Shown here in pieces: positions 49,052 through 57,779 of a stretch of 64,000 nucleotides of DNA. The stretch's first letter is position 1. Every line of letters begins with the position of its first letter. A program made the translations under genes and the position numbers. The DNA comes from Parashewanella tropica. Lineage in GTDB: Bacteria > Pseudomonadota > Gammaproteobacteria > Enterobacterales > Shewanellaceae. The notes below the pieces were generated by a model. That model did no database searches, was not told the origin of the DNA, and was given only the letters and a program-made list of their open reading frames with translations. The stretch is from positions 793,501-857,500 of the forward strand of contig NZ_CP037951.1 in the NCBI RefSeq assembly GCF_004358445.1. Direction: 5' to 3'.

Positions 49052-50560
49052 TTACTTATAAAAACTTCTTAAATCATCCGACAGTTGTTTCAGAGAGTTC
49101 TCCTCAACATACATCATGTGTCCTGCTGGGTAATATTTCATATCAACTCGGCTAGCATCAAAGCCATTATCGGCAATGGTATTCTCAGTCGCAAAAAAGG
49201 GCGTCGCCATATCAAAATAGCCATTAGCGACAAATAGCTTAAAATCGCTGTTTTCACGTTGGGCTTTGCTTAAATAAGGTGCTACGTTAACAAAATGCAA
49301 ACGATTACCACTCATGCGCCAATCCCAGCCACCAAATACCTTGCCAGATAGAACTTGAAATTGTCTGTCTAACTTGACGTTTAGGTCATTAGTTAAATAG
49401 TGATTAATGGCTGCAGTATAAGCACCGTCAATACCATAACCTGATGGATCGGCATCAATACGTTCACCGCCAGAGTCATAATCTTTACCGATATAGCGAC
49501 TGTCTAAACGACCAACTGTTTTATATTGATCTCTGAGTAATTCTTTTTGAAATCGATGAGCACTGACTCTTAAATTCACAGCATCAAGGTAGCTAGGCTT
49601 TAGCCCTGTAAAGCGCGCAAGTTTTTTGATTGTTTGTTTACGCTTATTGTCTGATAAACGGCTACCTTGTAACAGTGCAAGGGCATAATCATTTAGTGCA
49701 AAGTGACGAGATGCTTCAACAAAACCTTCTAAGCCAAGATTTTTGTCTGCTTCAGAAACTTTTCCATGATAATAAGCCGTAGCCGCCATGGTCGGTAAGA
49801 AACCAATGTATGGTTGATTATTTCCTGGCTGATAGCGCGCGTGGGTTAAATCTAAAATAGAAGAGATAAGCATGACGCCGTTAAGAGATACATCAGTCCA
49901 TCCACCTTGGAGTTCATTTGTTACCGCCGCCGCTCGAACTGTGCCGTAACTTTCACCCGATAAATACTTTGGAGAGTTCCAACGGTTATGCTCAGTTAAC
50001 CACTGGCGAATAAATTGGGCAATGGACTTGGCATCTTGTTTCACACCCCAAAAATCTTTGTCTTTAGATTTTCCAACGGCATGGCTAACGCCTGTACCGA
50101 CAGGATCGATGAAAACTAAGTCAGTAACGTCCAATAAGGAATATTGGTTATCCACTAATTGATATGGGGCGGCACCATCATCTTTAGCGTTTGATGGAAC
50201 CACAACTCGCTTAGGCCCATAGATGCCAAGGTGTAACCAAATCGAGGCAGAACCTGGGCCGCCATTAAATACAAAGGTGACAGGTCTTGGTTTATCACTA
50301 TCTGAGTTGGTACGTAGATAGGTGGTTGAAAAGATATTTGCGGTTGCTTCACCTTTATCATTTTTTAACAAAGTACCGCCTGCAATGGCTTTATAGCGAA
50401 CGGTTTCATCAGCAATTTCGACTTTATGAGTTGTTGTTGATACTTCTGGTTTTACAATTGGGGGCTCTGGCTTTTTAGATGCAATTGCATTTGAGCTTAT
50501 GAGTAGTACTGAAGCAGCCAATAACAATGGCTTACTGCGCAGCTTTATTCCTAAAGACAT
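49052..50560 (-). CDS. Secreted S10 serine carboxypeptidase
   Basis: 502 residues with a signal peptide ('LLLAASVLLISSNAIA'). Family S10: oxyanion segment 'FNGGPGSASIWLHLG', nucleophile Ser in 'LSGESYGTVRAAA', Asp in 'VANGYFDMATPFF' and His in 'YYPAGHMMYVEE'. It removes C-terminal residues from peptides, probably in the periplasm or outside. GGAGAT precedes the ATG. Single gene. Confidence 0.93.
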   Translation of the reverse strand: MSLGIKLRSKPLLLAASVLLISSNAIASKKPEPPIVKPEVSTTTHKVEIADETVRYKAIAGGTLLKNDKGEATANIFSTTYLRTNSDSDKPRPVTFVFNGGPGSASIWLHLGIYGPKRVVVPSNAKDDGAAPYQLVDNQYSLLDVTDLVFIDPVGTGVSHAVGKSKDKDFWGVKQDAKSIAQFIRQWLTEHNRWNSPKYLSGESYGTVRAAAVTNELQGGWTDVSLNGVMLISSILDLTHARYQPGNNQPYIGFLPTMAATAYYHGKVSEADKNLGLEGFVEASRHFALNDYALALLQGSRLSDNKRKQTIKKLARFTGLKPSYLDAVNLRVSAHRFQKELLRDQYKTVGRLDSRYIGKDYDSGGERIDADPSGYGIDGAYTAAINHYLTNDLNVKLDRQFQVLSGKVFGGWDWRMSGNRLHFVNVAPYLSKAQRENSDFKLFVANGYFDMATPFFATENTIADNGFDASRVDMKYYPAGHMMYVEENSLKQLSDDLRSFYK

Positions 50561-50708
50561 ATTTATCTCCTATTGATTGCGAACAGCTTACTGAATTAAC
50601 GAAAAAAATAAACAGCCCTTTTGTAACTAAAAATCAACAGGTCTTAATTAACAGTCGTTTAGTGCTTGAACTATGCTTTGTAGAGTTAAGTGGGAATCGA
50701 GGTGAAAG

Positions 50709-51986
50709 ATGGCAGCTTCAAACGCATCTACTCTAGTTGAGATAAATGTTGATGAGTATAAATCCACAGCAGAGTTAACCAAATTAGCTAATGCCATAGA
50801 ACGGGCTAAATCAAACATAACGGTCAGTTTTAAAGATTCTAAGACTGGGGAAACAGTGGGTTATCAAGTTTCACCTTCATATGCTGGTCAACATTACTCT
50901 TGTGAAGTTTCCTCTAAGTTTTCAGCGGTTATTGCTGAAAAATACCATGCATTTATGAATCGTTTTGCTTCAGCAACAAAAGAAGAAAAGGCTGGAAATA
51001 CTGACATTCCAATGGAGGAAATTTCTGCAGCCCAACGCTTTATCAAAAAATGGGGGGCTAAAGGGCAAGCTGAAATGACGCTTAAAGAAATGGTGAGTGA
51101 GCTTAACAATTATCAACGATTTAACGACTTTTGCTCTGCTGCTACCTATGGTCATTTGGATTTACTAGAAAAATCATTACGAGCTGGGGTCAGTGTCGAT
51201 AGACGTGACAGATATACCGGTGAAAATGCATTATTAATGGCCGTAAAACACAGTCAATATGATTGTGCGGAAGTTTTATTAAAACATGGTGCCTTGACCA
51301 ATCGTTTGGATTCAAGAAGAAACATCCCTATCGATGTTGCGGTTACTAGAAGAGATGATCGTATGGTTGAGTTGTTATTAGCTCATGGTGCTTCAACACG
51401 GATGAAGGATGAATCTACTGAATTGGTATTCCATAAAGCTTGTAGGCGCAGCTCTGAATCAATCGTGAACAGCTTTTTATCCCGTGATAAACAGCTTGTA
51501 ACCAAACTGAATCATTGGCGAACTCCACCTTTAATGTTGGCTTGTGAAAATGGAAATTTAGGCGCCGTAAAAGCTTTACTAGCACATGATGCAGATGTTA
51601 TGAAAGCGGATAATTACGGTAACCTTCCTCTGCAAAAAGCAGTCGAACGTGGTGATTACGAAATTGCACAAGCACTCATTGATGCTGGGGCAGATCCTAA
51701 GTTAAGAGACGCTTCTGGAGATTCAGCTGTTGATAAAGCTAGGAATTATCAGTACGTCAGGGGGAAAGCTGATCTAATGGCTTTAGTTAACCCTGTTGAT
51801 ATTTCAGAGGAAACTTTACAAGAGTGGGAACAAGCTGATAAAGATTCAAAAGGCAAAGAATCCAAAAAACATCTTGAACAAGATTTAGGGGACTGGGATG
51901 ACGCTTATGATATGGCAAAGGAAGAAGAGAAACATTTTAAGTTTAAGCCCGCAAAAGATCGTATAAATACTTTGAAAAAAAAGTAA
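50709..51986 (+). CDS. Ankyrin-repeat protein
   Basis: 425 residues. About residues 140-345 hold six ankyrin repeats, e.g. 'TGENALLMAVKHSQYDCAEV', 'RRNIPIDVAVTRRDDRMVEL', 'WRTPPLMLACENGNLGAVKA' and 'YGNLPLQKAVERGDYEIAQA'. The N-terminal 135 residues and the highly charged C-terminal 60 residues match nothing I know. There is no signal peptide. AGGTGA precedes the ATG. Ankyrin proteins in host-associated bacteria are often type III/IV effectors; here that is inference from company (1-1402). Confidence 0.85.
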   Translation: MAASNASTLVEINVDEYKSTAELTKLANAIERAKSNITVSFKDSKTGETVGYQVSPSYAGQHYSCEVSSKFSAVIAEKYHAFMNRFASATKEEKAGNTDIPMEEISAAQRFIKKWGAKGQAEMTLKEMVSELNNYQRFNDFCSAATYGHLDLLEKSLRAGVSVDRRDRYTGENALLMAVKHSQYDCAEVLLKHGALTNRLDSRRNIPIDVAVTRRDDRMVELLLAHGASTRMKDESTELVFHKACRRSSESIVNSFLSRDKQLVTKLNHWRTPPLMLACENGNLGAVKALLAHDADVMKADNYGNLPLQKAVERGDYEIAQALIDAGADPKLRDASGDSAVDKARNYQYVRGKADLMALVNPVDISEETLQEWEQADKDSKGKESKKHLEQDLGDWDDAYDMAKEEEKHFKFKPAKDRINTLKKK

Positions 51987-52216
51987 TGTTTTTTGGCCAA
52001 GAAGCTGTGAGAAGAGCGACTATTCATAATATATTTTGAATCAAACAGATTCGGGGTTTGATGAGAAGACCATATCTAGATGGGTTCTTTTCAATTTATC
52101 ATGACAATTTTAGATTTATTTTTAAATCACGCATAAGTTATCCAGTAAAATGCAGCATTAACGAAGAGTTTTCAGTATATAATGCCCCCTCATTTGCTCC
52201 CACTGACAGATTTACC

Positions 52217-52678
52217 ATGAACAACAATGATATTTTGCGTCGACTGCGCTTTGTTTTGGATTACGATGACGCCAAGATGCTGTCCATTTTTGCTCGTACA
52301 GAACAAACAATGACGAACGTTGAACTACATCATCTACTGAGAAAAGAAGATGATAAACAGTTTGTACCTTGTATTGATAAGGTGTTATGTCGATTTTTAG
52401 ATGGGCTCATTATTGAAAAGCGTGGCTTACGTGAAGGTAGCGAGCTTCCAAAACCGACTAAGCTTAATAACAATCTTATCTTCAAAAAGTTAAGAGTCGC
52501 CTTTGAGCTTAAAGAGCAAGATATTATTGAAGTATTGGCTTTGGCTGATTTAAGAGTAAGTAAATCAGAGTTGGGTGCGATTTTCCGCAATCCAGAGCAT
52601 AAGAATTTTAAACCTTGTGGTGATCAGATGTTACGCAACTTCATCAAAGGGTTATCGTTAAAGTATCAAGGGAAGTAA
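52217..52678 (+). CDS. yehS: DUF1456 protein YehS
   Basis: 153 residues from the ATG at 52217; the frame opens at 52058 but similarity to YehS begins here ('NNNDILRRLRFVLDYDDAKM'). Two DUF1456 repeats, each ending in a 'DHKNF..CGDQ.LR'-type segment, span most of the protein. Function is unknown. The upstream 53 codons show no family similarity and the ribosome binding site at 52217 is weak, so the start is likely but not certain. Confidence 0.85.
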   Translation: MNNNDILRRLRFVLDYDDAKMLSIFARTEQTMTNVELHHLLRKEDDKQFVPCIDKVLCRFLDGLIIEKRGLREGSELPKPTKLNNNLIFKKLRVAFELKEQDIIEVLALADLRVSKSELGAIFRNPEHKNFKPCGDQMLRNFIKGLSLKYQGK

Positions 52679-52715
52679 TTCCCGTTTATAACAACCAAAT
52701 TTAAAGGTCTATTCC

Positions 52716-54404
52716 ATGGATGATAAAAAACGTCCGCTGTATCTTCCATACGCTGGTCCAACAATTTTAGAAGCGCCTTTGATCAATAAAGGCACGGCAT
52801 TTACTGAAGAAGAACGTATTTCTTTCAACCTTGAAGGTTTGTTGCCGCAAGCGATTGAAACGATCGAAGAGCAAGCGTCTCGAGCCTACGAGCAGTACAG
52901 TCGCTTTGATAGTGATCTCAATAAGCATATCTTCTTAAGAAACATTCAAGATACCAATGAAACGCTGTTCTATCGCTTAGTACAAAATCACATCACTGAG
53001 ATGATGCCTATCATCTATACGCCAACCGTTGGCTTGGCTTGTGAGCGTTTTTCTAAAAACTATCGTAAAAATCGTGGTTTGTTTATCTCTTATCCGAGCC
53101 GTGAGCGCATAAGCGATATTTTAAATAACTCTACTCGTCATAAAGTGAAAGTGATTGTGATCACTGACGGTGAACGTATTCTTGGTTTGGGTGACCAAGG
53201 TATTGGCGGCATGGGAATTCCAATTGGTAAGTTATCGCTTTACACCAGTTGTGGCGGTATTTCTCCAGCGCATACTTTGCCGATTACTTTAGATGTTGGA
53301 ACGGACAACCAACAGCTGTTAGATGATCCTATGTATATGGGCTGGCGTCATCCGAGAATTACGGGTGATGAATACGCTAACTTTATTGAAGACTTTATGT
53401 CAGCAGTTAAAGAGCGTTGGCCTGATGCCCTTATCCAGTTCGAAGACTTTGCTCAAAAGAACGCAATGCCATTATTGGAGCGCTATAAAGACAAATATTG
53501 CTGCTTTAACGATGACATTCAAGGCACTGCAGCCGTTACAGTTGGTTCATTATTGGCGGCGTGTAAGGCGGCGGGAACTCAGCTTAGCGAGCAACGTATT
53601 ACCTTCTTAGGCGCGGGTAGTGCGGGTTGTGGTATTGCTGAGGCGATTGTGGCGCAAATGGTTGCAGAAGGCATTTCTGATGCAGAAGCGCGTTCGCGCG
53701 TATTTATGGTTGACCGTTGGGGCTTGCTACTAGACAACATGCCTAATTTGTTGCCATTCCAGCAAAAGCTCGCTCAAGATGCGAATACCACTGAAAACTG
53801 GGAGAAAGCAGGCGATAACCTTTCTCTTATTGAAGTGATCAAAAATGCTAAGCCTACCGTTCTCATTGGTGTGTCTGGTGCGCCTGGTTTATTCACCGAA
53901 GAAGTGATCAAAACCATGCACCAACATTGTGAACGTCCGATCGTGTTCCCACTATCGAACCCAACAAGCCGAGTTGAAGCGACGCCACAGAACATCCTTA
54001 CTTGGACAAACGGTCAAGCGTTAGTGGCAACTGGGAGTCCGTTTAATCCTGTAGTGATTGGTGATAAAACCTTTGAAATTGCCCAGTGTAATAACAGTTA
54101 TATCTTCCCGGGCATTGGCCTTGGTGTAATTTCGGTAAAAGCTAAGCGAGTAACCGATTCTATGTTAATGGCATCTAGCCGTGCTTTAGCGGAATGTTCA
54201 CCATTGGCTATAGACGGAGAAGGACAATTGCTGCCACCGCTTGAGAGCATTCACGAAGTCAGTAAAAAGATTGCTTTTGCCGTAGGTAAAGCGGCGATCG
54301 ACGATGGTGTTGCTCGTCCAATTACCGATGAGCACATTTTAAGAAGTATCGAAAAGAGCTTCTGGAAGCCAGAATACCGTAGCTATAAGCGTACTTCTTT
54401 CTAA
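52716..54404 (+). CDS. maeA: NAD-dependent malic enzyme
   Basis: 562-residue oxidative decarboxylase converting malate to pyruvate and CO2. '[17 protein letters not shown]' holds the catalytic Tyr; '[25 protein letters not shown]' and '[12 protein letters not shown]' bind metal and malate; '[16 protein letters not shown]' is the Rossmann motif. Length and '[11 protein letters not shown]' indicate the SfcA/MaeA type. AAAGG precedes the ATG. Confidence 0.96.
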   Translation: MDDKKRPLYLPYAGPTILEAPLINKGTAFTEEERISFNLEGLLPQAIETIEEQASRAYEQYSRFDSDLNKHIFLRNIQDTNETLFYRLVQNHITEMMPIIYTPTVGLACERFSKNYRKNRGLFISYPSRERISDILNNSTRHKVKVIVITDGERILGLGDQGIGGMGIPIGKLSLYTSCGGISPAHTLPITLDVGTDNQQLLDDPMYMGWRHPRITGDEYANFIEDFMSAVKERWPDALIQFEDFAQKNAMPLLERYKDKYCCFNDDIQGTAAVTVGSLLAACKAAGTQLSEQRITFLGAGSAGCGIAEAIVAQMVAEGISDAEARSRVFMVDRWGLLLDNMPNLLPFQQKLAQDANTTENWEKAGDNLSLIEVIKNAKPTVLIGVSGAPGLFTEEVIKTMHQHCERPIVFPLSNPTSRVEATPQNILTWTNGQALVATGSPFNPVVIGDKTFEIAQCNNSYIFPGIGLGVISVKAKRVTDSMLMASSRALAECSPLAIDGEGQLLPPLESIHEVSKKIAFAVGKAAIDDGVARPITDEHILRSIEKSFWKPEYRSYKRTSF

Positions 54405-54459
54405 GGTACTCAGTTTTTAGTAACCGATAATTCAATAGCGTTACTGAACTCAAAGCATT

Positions 54460-54496
54460 AAACCGAACTTGATGATAAAATTAAGTTCGGTTTTTT
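54460..54496 (+). terminator. Terminator of maeA
   Basis: AAACCGAACTT (54460-54470) pairs with AAGTTCGGTTT (54483-54493), followed by six U residues. Confidence 0.92.
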
Positions 54497-54511
54497 ATTA
54501 TCTGATCATCC

Positions 54512-55669
54512 ATGCTTTCATCTGACCTATTACAACAACTCGCCATCAATATAAAACAGTGGGGCAAAGAGCTTGGTTTTGCTCATGTCGGGATCTGTGA
54601 TACTGATTTATCAGATGAAGAGCCTAAGTTGCAAGAGTGGTTAGACAAAGGCTACCACGGTGAAATGCACTATATGGCGAATCACGGCATGATGCGAGCA
54701 AGACCTCATGAGCTACAGCCGGGATGTCTAAGAGTGATCAGTGTTCGCATGGATTACCTACCTCCTGAAGCCGGATTTGCCACCAACCTTAAAGATCCTA
54801 ATCTAGGCTATATTTCTCGTTATGCTGGTGGTCGCGATTATCACAAAATGATGCGCAACCGGATCAAAAAGTTAGGTGATAAAATTGCTGAGCATCTACA
54901 AGAACTTGGCGAAGAACTTCCTGAATACAGACCCTTTGTCGATTCTGCCCCTGTATTAGAGCGTCCTTTAGCTGATAAAGCTGGCATAGGCTGGACAGGC
55001 AAACACTCGTTAATATTAAGCCGAAATGCGGGAAGTTGGTTCTTTCTTGGCGAACTATTAATTAATTTACCTTTGCCCGTTGATTCGCCTGTTGAGAATG
55101 AGTGTGGTAAATGCGTGGCTTGTATTAAATCCTGCCCGACTAATGCCATTGTTGAACCTTATGTGGTAGATGGTCGACGTTGTATTTCTTATCTCACTAT
55201 CGAACATCAAGGCTCGATTCCTGAAGAGTTTCGTCCATTAATGGGGAATCGCATTTATGGCTGTGATGATTGCCAATTAGTGTGTCCAGTAAATAGTGAG
55301 TCACAGTTGACCCAAGAATGGGACTTTCATATTCGAGATGCTATTAAGTTGCCTAAATTGGTGAATTTATTTCTGTGGACGGAAGATGAGTTCTTATCGC
55401 GAATGCAGGGGAGCGCCATTCGAAGAATTGGTCACTCACTATGGCTTCGAAATATTGCGATTGCACTGGGTAACGCACCATATTCATCTGAAATTGTTAA
55501 AGTATTAGAAGCTAAGTCGAATGCTGAAGATGTGAATGAAATGGTACAAGAGCATATAGATTGGGCGCTTGAGCAACAGAGTAATAAGCGTGAGAATGAA
55601 TTTTCTCTTGATCGTAAAACAGTTCGCATTATTAAGACGGTGGAAAAAGGATTACCACGTGATCGTTAA
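54512..55669 (+). CDS. queG: Epoxyqueuosine reductase QueG
   Basis: 385-residue cobalamin- and iron-sulfur-dependent enzyme for the last step of queuosine synthesis in tRNA. The catalytic region is 'VDSAPVLERPLADKAGIGW'. Two 4Fe-4S clusters use 'CGKCVACIKSCP' and 'CDDCQLVCPVN'. The C-terminal HEAT-like part ends after 'GLPRDR'. It is the last core gene before the accessory region. Confidence 0.95.
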   Translation: MLSSDLLQQLAINIKQWGKELGFAHVGICDTDLSDEEPKLQEWLDKGYHGEMHYMANHGMMRARPHELQPGCLRVISVRMDYLPPEAGFATNLKDPNLGYISRYAGGRDYHKMMRNRIKKLGDKIAEHLQELGEELPEYRPFVDSAPVLERPLADKAGIGWTGKHSLILSRNAGSWFFLGELLINLPLPVDSPVENECGKCVACIKSCPTNAIVEPYVVDGRRCISYLTIEHQGSIPEEFRPLMGNRIYGCDDCQLVCPVNSESQLTQEWDFHIRDAIKLPKLVNLFLWTEDEFLSRMQGSAIRRIGHSLWLRNIAIALGNAPYSSEIVKVLEAKSNAEDVNEMVQEHIDWALEQQSNKRENEFSLDRKTVRIIKTVEKGLPRDR

Positions 55670-55672
55670 CTT

Positions 55673-56140
55673 TTATCTTCGCCTTCTAACTTCTATTTCT
55701 TGAAATATCTCCATTTCAGAGGACAATGGCTGAGCTGATGGGCTTTGATTTTCTTGAGTTGAATGAACATTTACATAAACAAAATCAGCAGAAATATCAT
55801 TGATTGTTCGTGCTCGACTTGTTTTGATTTTCCTTACAGTCCATGCTGCCAATTTGGTTGTTAGTGTCCATCCTGCTTTTAATAAGCCGTGCTTTGTGCT
55901 TCCGATTTGCTGCGCAGCAGCACTGTTTTGTTGTGACGCGCTTTGAACTTGGGTTTGAGTTTCAGGTCGCTCAACATTGGGTAAAGGGGATGGATCGTTA
56001 ATATTAATTGTTTCTGCAGTGTAACTTCGAGAGTTTCTCAATCTGCTTTCCTCTACTTTTCTTTGTTCGCTTTTTTTATATTTTTCTTGCTTATTTTTAA
56101 CTGCAATATGATTACTCTTGTTATTGCAAACTCGCACCAT
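55673..56140 (-). CDS. Hypothetical basic/low-complexity protein
   Basis: 155 residues, family not recognised. The first 45 residues are strongly basic (Lys/Arg), the middle is Gln/Ser/Ala rich ('QVQSASQQNSAAAQQIGS'), and a helical stretch 'GLLKAGWTLTTKLAAWTVRKI' follows. The C-terminus ends in four Arg. It converges on queG with a 3-base gap. No terminator or strong ribosome binding site is seen, so expression is uncertain. Composition resembles other effector-like proteins in this window. Confidence 0.5.
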   Translation of the reverse strand: MVRVCNNKSNHIAVKNKQEKYKKSEQRKVEESRLRNSRSYTAETININDPSPLPNVERPETQTQVQSASQQNSAAAQQIGSTKHGLLKAGWTLTTKLAAWTVRKIKTSRARTINDISADFVYVNVHSTQENQSPSAQPLSSEMEIFQEIEVRRRR

Positions 56141-56484
56141 TATTGACAGGCAATATCATTCCCTTTGACCTTATTCTCATTAGGTTTGACTCACATTCTC
56201 ATTTAAATTGATTTTTCAGCTTTGTTGTAAAATGAGGTTAATTGTTAAACTTGGCAAGCTTGAATAATAGATACTGAATAACAGTAAGAAACGAGTAGAA
56301 CAAACCGAACAGGACTGTGCTCATCAATGAAGAGGTATTTATTGAGAGAATTATTGATGTTTGTTATGAGCTATAACGAATACTTGTTTGCTGTTTGAGA
56401 GAGAGCTAATTATTCTAAGATCGAGTTGCTGTATGCCCTGAAAAAGCATACTCCCTAATTCACTATTGAAAGAGGTGCAACTCA
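56141..56484. other. Gene-free accessory spacer
   Basis: About 340 A+T-rich bases before the small 58-residue ORF. Only a 23-codon frame (from 56333) with no ribosome binding site is present. No repeat or terminator is seen. Confidence 0.4.
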
Positions 56485-56661
56485 ATGCAATCCAACAATC
56501 ATCAGCAACTAGCTTCTTTATTGGAGACCATCAACAAACTTGGTGCCGAAACAGATTTCGGATGCCATCATTCCGAACTCAAGCAATACATTGATAAAAT
56601 CCGACTACTACTTCCATATAAACGATATTGTGTAGTTACAGATTGGTTCCTTTGGGGCTGA
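56485..56661 (+). CDS. Small 58-residue ORF, unknown
   Basis: A 58-codon frame from an ATG at 56485 with AGAGGTG about eight bases upstream to TGA at 56661. The product starts MQSNNHQQLASLLETINKLG, contains two Cys and two adjacent His, and ends 'VVTDWFLWG'. It is mostly helical by composition, without a signal peptide or membrane segment. I do not recognise it. The strong ribosome binding site and sensible codons favour a real small gene; its role is unknown. Confidence 0.5.
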   Translation: MQSNNHQQLASLLETINKLGAETDFGCHHSELKQYIDKIRLLLPYKRYCVVTDWFLWG

Positions 56662-56804
56662 GTATTCAGTGAATAATACTTAAAGCGCTTCTTGTCTTAT
56701 CGTAAAAGCAGATACCGTTATTTATTGTTTACTAAACAACTCAAAAAAATGCCCCATAGAGTTGGGGCAAATTAGGTTTTAATAAAAAATGAGTATTACT
56801 TTAT

Positions 56805-57023
56805 TCAATCTCCATAATATCTTTCATATAAAGCCCCCAAAAAACCAAAAGATATTGAAACCCCAACAAGTAATAGACTTCCTTTTAAAATAGTTAAACT
56901 GGTCATGTTTTGAATATTACCACTTAATAATATTTTCAATAAAACAAGTAAAAACATTATCAATCCAAAAAGAATTGAAAATTTAATTGTATCCTTGGTA
57001 AGAGATTTATTTTTAGAGTTCAT
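56805..57023 (-). CDS. Two-helix membrane protein, candidate immunity protein
   Basis: 72 residues from the ATG at 57023, with AGGA eight bases upstream; a longer frame from a TTG at 57044 overlaps the Rhs stop. Two membrane helices are clear: 'FSILFGLIMFLLVLLKILL' and 'ILKGSLLLVGVSISFGFLGAL'. It lies 14 bases after the Rhs tail stop and in the same direction, the position of immunity genes for Rhs toxins. The match to any immunity family is not recognised, so the role is inference. Confidence 0.6.
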   Translation of the reverse strand: MNSKNKSLTKDTIKFSILFGLIMFLLVLLKILLSGNIQNMTSLTILKGSLLLVGVSISFGFLGALYERYYGD

Positions 57024-57037
57024 AGTCTCATTCCTAT

Positions 57038-57703
57038 CTAACAAGCTTCTGTGCCTTTACAAGCTTCATTAACTGCATTTGATGCTACTCCTGATGCAAC
57101 ATCTCCTAGCTTATCTGCAACTTTACTACCGGATTTACCAAGGGCTCCAGCACCAACATCAACAGCAGCTTTAACATTCATACCGACTGCTTTTGCCGGA
57201 CCTATGACACTGCCTACAGCGGCTTTTCCTGCGTTGTCTGAAATGGTATCAATTGAAGAACCAGATAAACTATCATTTACGGCGCTAGAGGTTGCTGCGG
57301 TTGCCGCTCCTGTTGCAACATTTGTTACATTTGCGGCAGCCTTTTCTAATGTTGAAGCAACAACTTTACCACCAACTTGCAAGGAGGATTTAGTTATAGC
57401 TGACACACCACCAGTAACAGCTCCAGCTATTCCACTGATAGTAGCTTTAGTAGCATCAAATTCCTGACCAGAGGCAACTTGAGTAATAGCTTCAACTGCA
57501 AAACCTACCGCAAACCCAACGGCAAGGTGAATAAATTCACCATCAGGGTCTGTATACTTATAAGGGTTATTATTGGCGTATGCATATCGGTTGAATCCAT
57601 GCGCAGGGTTATTACCTCGGTGTAAATGACCTAGTGTATCAACAGGATCATTACTGTAAAACCGACCTATAAGTGGATCATAGTATCGTGCCTGCATATA
57701 CAT
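57038..57703 (-). pseudogene. Orphan Rhs C-terminal fragment
   Basis: 221 codons. It opens with the conserved end of the Rhs core ('YMQARYYDPLIGRFYSNDP', 'FNRYAYANNNPYKYTDPDGE') and continues with a Gly/Ala/Val-rich tail of about 165 residues ending 'NEACKGTEAC'. The thousand-residue Rhs shell expected upstream is missing: TAA directly precedes the first ATG at 57703 and further stops follow. It is thus a displaced tail, as left by Rhs recombination. The C-terminal domain is not a nuclease I recognise; helices and Gly-rich segments could insert into a membrane, which would fit a membrane-type immunity protein. Confidence 0.8.
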
Positions 57704-57779
57704 TTATTAGCACTACGATCCACCGAGCATTCACTAAATAACTCTCAAATTGCTCTCCAGTGTATTGGTTTTAAGCATC

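Noticed and set aside
52058-52216. 53-codon N-terminal extension of YehS
   Set aside because: It has no similarity to the family, while alignment starts exactly at the internal ATG at 52217.
56333-56404. 23-codon frame upstream of the 58-codon ORF
   Set aside because: No ribosome binding site and too short to judge.
57051-57467. Plus-strand ORF of 138 codons opposite the Rhs tail
   Set aside because: Alanine/proline/threonine-rich product is a mirror of the Gly/Ala-rich Rhs frame; no ribosome binding site.
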